Source: Granulosicoccus sp036478595
GTDB lineage: Bacteria > Pseudomonadota > Gammaproteobacteria > Granulosicoccales > Granulosicoccaceae
NCBI GenBank assembly: GCA_036478595.1
Contig: JAZGEF010000049.1
Coordinates: forward strand, 15,219-79,218
Length of the DNA: 64,000 nucleotides
Reading direction: 5' to 3'
Shown: piece after piece, positions 34,930-42,896 of the stretch
How positions within the stretch are numbered: position 1 is the first letter of the stretch
Layout: each line of letters starts with the position of its first letter
Notes under the pieces: model-generated
What the model was told of the DNA's origin: nothing
Database searches by the model: none
What the model saw: the letters and a program-made list of their open reading frames with translations, nothing else
Translations under genes and position numbers: made by a program

Positions 34930-36372
34930 CTATTCCATGATCGGCAGAGTTTGCCGAACCTGATCTGTCTTCGCATTGAACGCTTCAAGACGCTCTTGAT
35001 TGATTGCAGACATAGAGTTGTTACTCGGGTCGATCACTTCGGGTGTCACAAATATAACAAGCTCGCTAACTGAAGTACGAACGTTGCGAGATTTGAATAG
35101 TGCACCAAGAATTGGCAGATTGCCCAAACCTGGCAACTTGTCTACATCTTTACTGTTCTCAGATGTTAGCAAACCAGAAATAACAATGGTTTCACCGGAG
35201 CGCACATTAACCTGAGTTTGCGCACGCCTGGTTAGTAAGCCGGGTGCACCCTGTATTGTTACCGCAGGGTCAAGGGAGCTGATCTCGGTGTCGATTAATG
35301 TGCGTATGTTTCCAGCAGAATCAATCTGAGGTGAAATATCGAGTTTGATACCATATTCTTTAAACTCGACAACTGTATTGCCATTAGCATCACGTGTTGG
35401 ATAAGGAACTTCACCACCTGCCAGGAACTTAGCACTGCCACCACTAGAGGCCGTTAGCACCGGTTCTGCAATAGTCACTGCATCACCGTTGGTAGATAGA
35501 AAATTAATACGCGACGTGATATTGGAAGCGATACCAAAGTAGGTGGAGAACGGTTCTACCGTATTGGGTAAGCCGGTAAAGCCCCCAACGGTAGGACGAA
35601 ACAAATTATTGCCTACAGCATCACCGGCTATAGCAAAGCCAGGACCAGCCGCTCCGTCACTCCAGTCGATGCCAAGTTGACCCAGTGCGCTTTTACGGAA
35701 CTCAACCATTTTGACTTTCATACGCACCATTTTTTCCATATAGAAGCGCGTTTCCGGATCACCTTCGCTAACTCGAACGTTGTAGTCTGTTTGCGATCCA
35801 TCCTTATGCCACAAACGGATAGAACTACTGCCCGCAGTCGACGCGATAACTAACAATTCACCTGTTGCAAGTACTTCAGCTCGTACAATTTTGCCGTTAC
35901 CGACCGCTACGCGCACTACCTGCACACGATCCAGAACTTGTACTTCGCCAACAAACATGTCCACTTTTTTGGATAGTACCTCCAATAGCGGTGCAGAATC
36001 AGCAGCTGTATTGGTTGCACTTTGGCCTGAGAATTCCTTAATCAACGATTTAGCACGATTGTCTTTTTCCGACAAACCGCCGGGGATCAACAAGAGTTGA
36101 TCAAGCTTAGGCGATCCACCTTCTGCTAATCCATTATATCTAGCGATAGCCGATGCGTTAGCACGCGATCCAGTTAGCCGCTGAGCAATATCAGCGAACG
36201 ATTCACCACCTATAGACATGTAAAGTCGATCGCCAGCATCGCCACTCGTTTTGAATGATTGCGAAGATTGGTTTGACGGCGCACCGATCTCAATCCATCC
36301 GGTTGCGAACGAAGCAACTGAAAACGCGCTACTAGCAAGCAGCACAAATCCGTTTGCGAATAATTTGAACAT
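34930..36372 (-). CDS. rcpA: Outer-membrane secretin RcpA/CpaC with LysM-like N-terminal segment
   Basis: Secretin ring of the Tad pilus, 480 residues with a signal peptide ending near residue 24 (LLASSAFSVASFATG). BON/pilus-and-CpaC-type domain sequence appears around residues 135-210 (VGEVQVLDRVQVVRVAVG). The secretin domain has TASSGGSAKFLAGGEVPYPT, VEFKEYGIKLDISPQI, VNVRSGETIVISGLLTSE and LPGLGNLPILGALFKSR near the end. Residues about 50-100 (SIGGESFADIAQRLTGSRAN) look LysM-like, an uncommon addition that may bind peptidoglycan. It starts one base into the cpaB stop. Confidence 0.92.
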   Translation of the reverse strand: MFKLFANGFVLLASSAFSVASFATGWIEIGAPSNQSSQSFKTSGDAGDRLYMSIGGESFADIAQRLTGSRANASAIARYNGLAEGGSPKLDQLLLIPGGLSEKDNRAKSLIKEFSGQSATNTAADSAPLLEVLSKKVDMFVGEVQVLDRVQVVRVAVGNGKIVRAEVLATGELLVIASTAGSSSIRLWHKDGSQTDYNVRVSEGDPETRFYMEKMVRMKVKMVEFRKSALGQLGIDWSDGAAGPGFAIAGDAVGNNLFRPTVGGFTGLPNTVEPFSTYFGIASNITSRINFLSTNGDAVTIAEPVLTASSGGSAKFLAGGEVPYPTRDANGNTVVEFKEYGIKLDISPQIDSAGNIRTLIDTEISSLDPAVTIQGAPGLLTRRAQTQVNVRSGETIVISGLLTSENSKDVDKLPGLGNLPILGALFKSRNVRTSVSELVIFVTPEVIDPSNNSMSAINQERLEAFNAKTDQVRQTLPIME

Positions 36373-37211
36373 CAGGATCCTCCGATGATGTATTCAATGC
36401 CAGGATTTTTCTTAGCTTTCTTCTGACGCTTTTTAACAACTGGCGTTACAGACTTCACCTCGCCGAACAATGAAGAAACACTCATCGGCTTTGTGCTTAG
36501 CGGCGATTCGTCTTCAGGGTTTCGTAGCATGGCCGTCATTTTTCCAATTTGTTGAGACAAGGTAATTTTCTTGGCTTGCTCAGGGCTAACTTGAACAGTG
36601 ATGGTGGTAAAACTGCGTTTAGCCCCGGCACCATTTTTATCTATTAAGGTTTGCACACCGGTAGCGATGACATCTAAATTCTGGATAATTGGAGTTATCT
36701 GCTGATTAGAACCTGAACCGTAGGTAAGCAATAAATCAATTCGGTCTTTAGGTTGCAGAAATCCTGATATCGAATTGATCTCATCTACACGCACTGTCAT
36801 TGCGCGCAAACCAGTTGGTACTTTTCCTGAGAACGTTGGACTCAAGCCGCCTTCTAAATGTGCCCATAACAACGGGCGACCTTCATCTATATCAAAATCG
36901 ACCCGTTGACCAATCGCTACATCGTAGTTGGCTGCCGTAACCGAATTACTATCGGCGTACTTCTCTGGAATTTCACGAAGCAGCAGATCATTGCTCGAGA
37001 CGATTTCACCTCTGCGCAGTTTGCGATTTGGCACCACGATTTTCACCATGGTTTCGGTTTGCTCAAGCTGCCCTTTGTAATAAGCAACCTGCTCTTCTAT
37101 ATAGTTTTTAGAAAGCAACACACCCATACCACCTAATATTATTGCCAAACACATCATGATTAGGTTTTTTTTGGATTTCCGCGTCTTCTTACCGTTTGTT
37201 AGATCAATCAT
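36372..37211 (-). CDS. cpaB: Flp pilus assembly protein CpaB/RcpC
   Basis: A 279-residue periplasmic protein anchored by an N-terminal membrane segment (LIMMCLAIILGGMGVLLS). It has a SAF domain (VVPNRKLRRGEIVSSNDLLL) and the RcpC-type region PTGLRAMTVRVDEINSISGF followed by LQPKDRIDLLLTY. These are standard for CpaB/RcpC. The charged C-terminus is Lys-rich. It is coupled to rcpA by overlap of stop and start. Confidence 0.92.
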   Translation of the reverse strand: MIDLTNGKKTRKSKKNLIMMCLAIILGGMGVLLSKNYIEEQVAYYKGQLEQTETMVKIVVPNRKLRRGEIVSSNDLLLREIPEKYADSNSVTAANYDVAIGQRVDFDIDEGRPLLWAHLEGGLSPTFSGKVPTGLRAMTVRVDEINSISGFLQPKDRIDLLLTYGSGSNQQITPIIQNLDVIATGVQTLIDKNGAGAKRSFTTITVQVSPEQAKKITLSQQIGKMTAMLRNPEDESPLSTKPMSVSSLFGEVKSVTPVVKKRQKKAKKNPGIEYIIGGS

Positions 37212-37241
37212 AGCTGCCTTGCAAAAGTTGAATAGGTCCGT

Positions 37242-37436
37242 TTACGGAAGAGATAAAAGATAAGTACTATTTGCCTGAAACGCGCGTAGTGTGTCGAGGA
37301 ACCAGTCCACAAGAGAAATATCAAACGGAGGAATAGGTAAAAAAAGGGTACTAATGATCATTGCGGAAAGCACAATATACTCAATGCTAGCTGAACCCGA
37401 TTGTCGTTGTTTTCGAATTTTCTGTAGATCAACCAT
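37242..37436 (-). CDS. Small pilin-like protein with class III prepilin signal
   Basis: A 64-residue protein. The segment RQSGSASIEYIVLSAMIIST gives Gly followed by Glu at +5 and Tyr at +6, the cleavage motif of Flp-type prepilins, then a hydrophobic helix. It lacks the Ala/Gly-rich tail of flp and may be a minor pilin. Its start lies 8 bases inside the upstream gene, supporting that it is translated. Confidence 0.7.
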   Translation of the reverse strand: MVDLQKIRKQRQSGSASIEYIVLSAMIISTLFLPIPPFDISLVDWFLDTLRAFQANSTYLLSLP

Positions 37437-38124
37437 TGCTCTGAGTCCGATTTAGCAAGATCACCGTCGTGCCATCTTGAGCGGCACTGACCACTATTTC
37501 AAACGCCGATATTCGCTTGTTAAACTTCATTACGTGGCTACCTTCTACAAATTCATCGGACACAAGTATCCAACCATCACGACTTAGATGATCCTTGTAA
37601 AAGCCCACCGCTGCGCCAACACTAGAGGGCGTCACTAGTATCGTGGTGTGGCCTGTCTTCCCCTTGTCTCCTGTTCGCGTATGAGAAACCTGAGAGGTGT
37701 TTGGCGGGGTTGGAATCGAATCGGATCTAAGCTGAGGCTTTGCTACCAATGCCATTGAGGAGATAAACCCTTCTGTATCTCCATCGCGACCAGTTTTAAT
37801 TTGTACAACCAAATTATGAGATTCGGATATACGGCTAATAATTCGCCATTCACCGACCTTTTTCTCAACAAAACTCGGAATATCACTTAGGCTATCACCC
37901 TGCGTTCCCCATGCGGTACGGTAGAAGTTCATAACCTCTTCCACAGACTGGTTTGTAGAGAGTGTTTTGACAGCCATGCCATGCCCATTATGGTTCATAT
38001 CAGTGGCTACCCAGCTAGTTGTTGCACCGTTAGGTAAATCAACGAATTGCAGATCATTATTAACGGCCCGCGCGGTCGACACACACAACGTTAGAAGAAT
38101 CGCGCTTAGCACTTTGATATGCAT
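37429..38124 (-). CDS. Secreted Tad-locus protein of unknown function
   Basis: A 231-residue protein with a signal peptide (VLSAILLTLCVSTARA). The mature part seems to hold two similar halves: VEEVMNFYRTAWGTQGDSLS with the following GEWRIISRIS, and VGAAVGFYKDHLSRDGWILV with the following SHVMKFNKRI. An internal duplication is likely. No known family was recognised. It lies between two pseudopilin genes in the same direction, so a periplasmic accessory role in pilus assembly is inferred. Confidence 0.6.
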   Translation of the reverse strand: MHIKVLSAILLTLCVSTARAVNNDLQFVDLPNGATTSWVATDMNHNGHGMAVKTLSTNQSVEEVMNFYRTAWGTQGDSLSDIPSFVEKKVGEWRIISRISESHNLVVQIKTGRDGDTEGFISSMALVAKPQLRSDSIPTPPNTSQVSHTRTGDKGKTGHTTILVTPSSVGAAVGFYKDHLSRDGWILVSDEFVEGSHVMKFNKRISAFEIVVSAAQDGTTVILLNRTQSNG

Positions 38125-38138
38125 TTGAATTCCTTATA

Positions 38139-38990
38139 TTACTCGGGGTAATCACCGAGCAATCGCGGCAACGGCTCCATGTCAACATGGCCAAAGCCAA
38201 ATTTGCCGTGTTTACGTTTAAGCCCTTTGAGCTCTTTAAACACTGGCACGTTACCTATTGCCGCTAAAATGTCGCTGACATCACGTATCGCCGTGGTGGG
38301 TACAAAACTACGAGTACGATCAGCCGCTTGACGATCACTGCTTGCACTCCAGTTATCTACCATGATGCTATTTTCAGCTGTCATACAGGCGAACGTTGTT
38401 CCTTCGTCATTACAGGCATTGGTATTCGCTCCATTAAGAAGGGCATTTTCTTTTACCCTGACTTGAACCGCTGCTCTAAGCAAACCATCGGCTGCTATAC
38501 CCCAATCAGTACCAGGCGCCCACGACAAAATATCACCTGCATCTTTTACAGTTCCGCCAAAACTCACGCCCACACTTGAACCACCGTCAATGCTGTTAGT
38601 GATATTCACTTGCAGCGCATCGGCTGCAGCGCTGTTATCGGCTATGCGTACTGCACCCTTCTCCATATATGAAGTGGGGGCAACACCACTCGTCTCACCC
38701 CAAAGCCGGTTGCTTGCATGCTGCACTGCCCGGGTTTTGATCGCCCCTTCTGAATCTTGGAAAAACCGTGAATCGATTTGATCAGCAGGATTAAGCGTAC
38801 TAGACACAGTAGCTTCCCATGCTGCATAACGGCTAGCGTTGATCGTAGTCTGTTTTAAGTCGATCATCTTGCCCACCATCGGAATACCGATCATGATGGG
38901 CAACATAGCTAAAGTCAGCACAGCAAACTCAGTCATTGAGCTTCCCTGTGTATAAATACCTGGCTTGTTGGTTTTGATAAATTGGTTCAT
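38139..38990 (-). CDS. TadE-family pseudopilin
   Basis: A 283-residue protein with a class III prepilin-type start: TQGSSMTEFAVLTLAMLPIM gives Gly then Glu at +5 and Phe at +6, followed by a hydrophobic helix. The mature part begins QTTINASRYAAWEATVSS, typical of TadE/TadF-like proteins. It overlaps the upstream large TadG-like gene by 4 bases. Three Cys in the middle (NACNDEGTTFACMTAE contains two) may form disulfides. Confidence 0.8.
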   Translation of the reverse strand: MNQFIKTNKPGIYTQGSSMTEFAVLTLAMLPIMIGIPMVGKMIDLKQTTINASRYAAWEATVSSTLNPADQIDSRFFQDSEGAIKTRAVQHASNRLWGETSGVAPTSYMEKGAVRIADNSAAADALQVNITNSIDGGSSVGVSFGGTVKDAGDILSWAPGTDWGIAADGLLRAAVQVRVKENALLNGANTNACNDEGTTFACMTAENSIMVDNWSASSDRQAADRTRSFVPTTAIRDVSDILAAIGNVPVFKELKGLKRKHGKFGFGHVDMEPLPRLLGDYPE

Positions 38991-41398
38991 TCGTCATCTA
39001 AATCCGCATCAGAAACTTCCAAATCTTTAACATCAAGCTGAAACTCACCTTTGTCAAACTTGATCAGCTGCTCAGCTTGCTCCAAGTCGATTCTCATGAC
39101 GTCGGTGGAACTATTGACGATATCCATTACGTCTTGCGCCAATATCGTTTTATGAGTGTCCTGGAGATCACGAATATTGACGTTCGCGGCTGCAATGCCT
39201 GCATTTATGCCTTCGATCTGTAATAGCGTTAGTGGTATATCGAGTTCTGCAGTCAGCTGACCTTCCAAGATTGCAATCTCATCCAAAAATGGTTGCGTGG
39301 CTTCAGTTAATTCAGTTTGTAGCTCTTCCGTTTTTTCAGCGTATTGCTCAGCGATGCTGTCCTTAACCCTATCAAGCTCAGCCTCGAGTGCAGCTAGCTG
39401 ATTTTCAGCACCGGTTCTTACATCTTCGATGGTTCCTGCCACTTGATTGTATTGATCTTCGTACCCTTGAATTTTCCCGTTGATATCATCTACAGCTTGC
39501 GCTGCATTACCTAGTGATCCACCGAGACCTTGCATAGCACCTGCCAGTATTGCGGCCGCTGCATCTTCCAATGCAGCCTTTAACTCTGCCTCTACTTGGC
39601 CCTTCAATACATCAAGGCCCAAAGTGGCAACCTTGTTATCTACGTAAGCCCGAAGTGCCTCTTCGCCCACACCCGCAACTACATTTTGATAAGCCTGCGA
39701 ATTAACTAACTCCGCTGGATCAACATCGAACGCTTGCGCGATTGCGTTAACATCTGAGTATGCACCAGTGTTTGCCACACCATTTTGAACGGCTTGCAGT
39801 TGTGTCTCACGCGCTTGCAATTGGGCGTATTCCGCACTATCAACATCTGCAGTGGCTAATTGCCTGGCGATACTATCCAGCTCACTCTGTACATCACCTT
39901 GAACATTTCCCGATGGCGCAATGTAATTACCCATGGCTTCTGCAGAAACACTCGGTGCTAAAGCTGTACTGGTTTGAGCACGCAAGCTAAGCGCTGCAAA
40001 CCGTTCTGCTTTGGACGTCGCAGCTAACCTGACATCCCAATAGGGGTTATATCCATTGGCTCGTTCGCCCTCAACCGATAAGGAATCTTCAGGGCGCTGG
40101 TAATACACCTCAGCTGTACTGACTGATGTCAGCACTTCACCGGGCGCCTTAACTGACGCTTTAAATGTTTCAGAATTTAGAAAGCTCTCGGACGATCGAA
40201 TATCATTGATCGGCATGGCCACCTCAACACGTAATACCAATCGAGGATCTTGCTGTTGTTCGATTTCTTGGGTAAGCGAACGATAAGCTCTAATACCATT
40301 GAACGTAGCGCCCAATTTTTCTCGGCTCTCATTACCGTTTAGATCGCGCACGCCATTGTCCGCTGCCAACTCTGATAGCTTGTTGTGCCCCAGCCATTTC
40401 GCGCACCGGGCTCGTCCATCATTATCATCCATCGGACAGGGTTCTATACTGCCATCACCGACCTGATTATTCGCAATCGCTTCGCCCCAGCCAATGGGTG
40501 TTTCAAATCGCTTCCACCTGATTCCGCGCAAGGTAGGTGTCCACCACTGAAATTGTAACGAAAGAGAGTCTTTTGCCTTCCACTCGTAGTTTGTCTGGGA
40601 GCTTGTTTGGTTGCCTCTGTCATCAGCCTGGGTAGTGGTTACCTCAATTAGGCGGGTTTCAGCTCGCTTTTCCAGCCTAAACTTGGCTATACCGAATACC
40701 GGCATATAGCTATTAAAGAAATCCCAATTACGGGTTTTAGACCAAGGATCTCTAGAACGGTTTATCACATCGATCCGTGCCTTCATGGCTTGCCGGTTGG
40801 ATGTATCGTAGCCTTCGGTAAAGCTTTCCCAGTCCTTCACATTACGCAGCTGACTAGCGATACTGTAAGCGGTGTCTGAATCAAAGCGGGAGTCGTTGGC
40901 TTTAACGACATTTCTGATGATTTCTGGCGTTGCTGCAAAACTACTGGCAAACATGGCAGTTTGTGCTTTTGACAATGCGCCATTGACTGCATTGGACACC
41001 GAAAGCATTCCCGCGCTAATAGGCGACACTAAATTCTCGGCCGTACGCATGGTTACTGCCATGGCATTAGTGACAGCGCCAACAAAAGGCACCCCACCGA
41101 GCACAGTATTGATGTTGCTTGTAGCAATCTTGCCATAGAGCGCCCACGACTTAAGGCTAACCGCTTGAGCCATTGCTACCTGATTCGCAACCATTGCACG
41201 ATTGGTATAGGCCTGAAAATTCAGTGCTCGCGCCTGCCAAATCAAACCACTGTAGGCAGCGGCATCAGCAGTGTTTGCTAATCTGGTTTTATCCGAGACG
41301 ACTTGGCCGGTATTAAAAAGAACTAGTGCTGTTAGGGCTCCTGCCGCAGCTAGCGCCAGACCTAAAGGCATTACTTGTCCACGCTGATAGGTTCGCAT
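38987..41398 (-). CDS. Large TadG-like Flp pilus assembly protein
   Basis: An 803-residue protein whose N-terminus (QRGQVMPLGLALAAAGALTA, then DKTRLANTADAAAYSGL) matches TadG-like putative pilus-assembly proteins: a short hydrophobic anchor followed by a conserved NTADAAAYS motif. It lacks the Glu+5 of true prepilin signals. The C-terminal third is Ala/Glu/Gln-rich and predicted coiled coil (NQLAALEAELDRVKDSIAEQ and neighbours), ending in an acidic tail. TadG has roles in surface exposure of Tad pili. It lies 113 bases downstream of flp, after a hairpin. Confidence 0.75.
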   Translation of the reverse strand: MRTYQRGQVMPLGLALAAAGALTALVLFNTGQVVSDKTRLANTADAAAYSGLIWQARALNFQAYTNRAMVANQVAMAQAVSLKSWALYGKIATSNINTVLGGVPFVGAVTNAMAVTMRTAENLVSPISAGMLSVSNAVNGALSKAQTAMFASSFAATPEIIRNVVKANDSRFDSDTAYSIASQLRNVKDWESFTEGYDTSNRQAMKARIDVINRSRDPWSKTRNWDFFNSYMPVFGIAKFRLEKRAETRLIEVTTTQADDRGNQTSSQTNYEWKAKDSLSLQFQWWTPTLRGIRWKRFETPIGWGEAIANNQVGDGSIEPCPMDDNDGRARCAKWLGHNKLSELAADNGVRDLNGNESREKLGATFNGIRAYRSLTQEIEQQQDPRLVLRVEVAMPINDIRSSESFLNSETFKASVKAPGEVLTSVSTAEVYYQRPEDSLSVEGERANGYNPYWDVRLAATSKAERFAALSLRAQTSTALAPSVSAEAMGNYIAPSGNVQGDVQSELDSIARQLATADVDSAEYAQLQARETQLQAVQNGVANTGAYSDVNAIAQAFDVDPAELVNSQAYQNVVAGVGEEALRAYVDNKVATLGLDVLKGQVEAELKAALEDAAAAILAGAMQGLGGSLGNAAQAVDDINGKIQGYEDQYNQVAGTIEDVRTGAENQLAALEAELDRVKDSIAEQYAEKTEELQTELTEATQPFLDEIAILEGQLTAELDIPLTLLQIEGINAGIAAANVNIRDLQDTHKTILAQDVMDIVNSSTDVMRIDLEQAEQLIKFDKGEFQLDVKDLEVSDADLDDE

Positions 41399-41427
41399 TT
41401 CGCCTCCATTCCCATGCTTTTAAGAAT

Positions 41428-41448
41428 GCAGCCGAGATACTCGGCTGC
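41428..41448 (-). terminator. Hairpin after the flp pilin gene
   Basis: A perfect 9-bp inverted repeat, GCAGCCGAG (41428-41436) and CTCGGCTGC (41440-41448), with a 3-base loop. On the minus-strand transcript it is followed by a short AU-rich run, not a full U-tract. It probably acts as a partial terminator or 3' stabiliser that raises pilin mRNA over the downstream assembly genes. Confidence 0.6.
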
Positions 41449-41511
41449 GCTTACTGCCTTAATCACGTATTCAACTACACGCTTGAGTTTCTACTTGCCT
41501 TGCGACAATTA

Positions 41512-41778
41512 CTAGTAGTTTCCTAAGGTTGCCTTAGTTGCCGCAGTGCCATCTTCGGCCGCCACTGCGCCTTGCGCCGTAGCAATTGCACCGCTGTTAC
41601 CACCAACAAGCTCTGAGCCCATGTTGACGAATTGAGCTTTAACTGATGTACCAAAGAAACCGACCGCGCCAACAGATGCTAGTGCGATAAGTGCGACGAT
41701 GATGATATATTCAGTCAGACCTTGGCCTCGAATGAGACGTTTGTTTATGACTGCCTGCTTAGATGCGATAGTGCGCAT
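41512..41778 (-). CDS. flp: Flp/Fap-type major pilin
   Basis: An 88-residue prepilin. The leader ends in RGQG and the mature start gives the Flp motif QGLTEYIIIVALIALASVGA: cleavage after Gly puts Glu at +5 and Tyr at +6. A hydrophobic helix and an Ala/Gly-rich tail follow, as usual. It is the first gene of the Tad locus, with CAGGAG upstream of the ATG. Cleavage needs a TadV/CpaA-type peptidase, which is not in the window. Confidence 0.93.
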   Translation of the reverse strand: MRTIASKQAVINKRLIRGQGLTEYIIIVALIALASVGAVGFFGTSVKAQFVNMGSELVGGNSGAIATAQGAVAAEDGTAATKATLGNY

Positions 41779-41817
41779 GTTTAACTACTCCTGTATATAA
41801 ACATTTAAAACGTAGTG

Positions 41818-41942
41818 CTTAGGGATATCCTAAGCCAATCAAACCCGAATCAATCTAGTGTTTCGGTCCTTAAACACAGAGGTTTCTCTGGTAATGTTAA
41901 AACTATCCGAAGACTCCAGACAGTTCAATAGGAATTTTCCTA
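41818..41942 (-). promoter_or_regulatory. flp upstream region with three inverted repeats
   Basis: The gap before flp holds CTTAGGGATATCCTAAG (41818-41834), CAGAGGTTTCTCTG (41877-41890) and TAGGAATTTTCCTA (41929-41942). Each is a near-perfect dyad of 5-6 bp arms. They could be leader hairpins or operators that control pilin expression. No promoter hexamers were assigned. Confidence 0.4.
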
Positions 41943-41998
41943 CTGATATCTCCCGTTTGAAAAACTGTGAATCGATAGTTTATTTTTCGAGTTCGTAA

Positions 41999-42733
41999 CT
42001 ACTCAGAATAACTACCAATTTCTGGCGATCCTATTATCAGTTCACGAAAATCTGTTTTTCTAAAATATGTTGGAGGTGTAAAGTGGCCCGCAGAAAATTC
42101 GGCTTGCCTGATATTGCTTAGCTCGATGATTGTTTGGTCAATCCTTTCTTCGCGTATGACCAGGCCCCACAGTTGGCTGAAAAACACTTCGCTATAGTGT
42201 TCGCCACCTGCGAATTCGCAACGCCAAACCGCAACATCCTGCTCTCGCCACTTAGCTATCCCTACCTTCACGGCTACAAGATTAATACACGGAACAGCGG
42301 TGAGAACACTACTTTGCGGCACCTCTCCAACAACCGCTACAAATGGCTCTACCGCCGCGTTAGCATCATTTTGATCAATCAAGTTTTCTTCATCAGGTGA
42401 TGCTTCGAGCAGAATTTTGCGGCTCCAATCCATCATCCAAAGCTTTTCTTGAGAGAAATTTTGTAGGTATTCAAACGAGGCTTCAGAACCCGACTGACGT
42501 GCACGCAGGCCGTCAGAAGATAGCTGAATCCAATCACTGGAGATGACCTCCCCAGTACGCGTGTCGCGTGTGATTTTTGTTGCAGTGATGCTTGGAATAT
42601 CAAGCACTTCGGTCGCATTAACAAGCAAACTGCTGGCACCCGAGATGAGCATAACAAGCTTTAAAAATGCAGCTTTGGAGAAAACCGCTTTTACTACAAA
42701 AAACCAATAATTTAATCGAGGGGATTCGAACAT
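41999..42733 (-). CDS. Secreted or membrane-anchored protein of unknown function
   Basis: From ATG 42733 the protein is 244 residues; an AAGGAG lies 12 bases upstream, so the extension to 42790 is not used. A hydrophobic segment (AAFLKLVMLISGASSLLVNA) acts as signal or anchor. The mature part begins EVLDIPSITATKITRDTRTG, suggesting a beta-rich periplasmic domain. Two Cys (PCINLV and WRCEFAG) could pair. No family was recognised. It lies just upstream of flp on the same strand, so a role linked to the Tad system is possible. Confidence 0.65.
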   Translation of the reverse strand: MFESPRLNYWFFVVKAVFSKAAFLKLVMLISGASSLLVNATEVLDIPSITATKITRDTRTGEVISSDWIQLSSDGLRARQSGSEASFEYLQNFSQEKLWMMDWSRKILLEASPDEENLIDQNDANAAVEPFVAVVGEVPQSSVLTAVPCINLVAVKVGIAKWREQDVAVWRCEFAGGEHYSEVFFSQLWGLVIREERIDQTIIELSNIRQAEFSAGHFTPPTYFRKTDFRELIIGSPEIGSYSE

Positions 42734-42896
42734 GAGGGTAACAACTCCTTGTCGTATAACTCTCCGTAGTAAACAACCTAACTGAAACAAACCGACCGGT
42801 CAACGAACAATTAAAATTAATTTCACCAGCATACAGGCTTGTGGATCTTCATCGAGAAAGGTATTGTGATCGCTCTCACGGATTGAGATAACGGAT

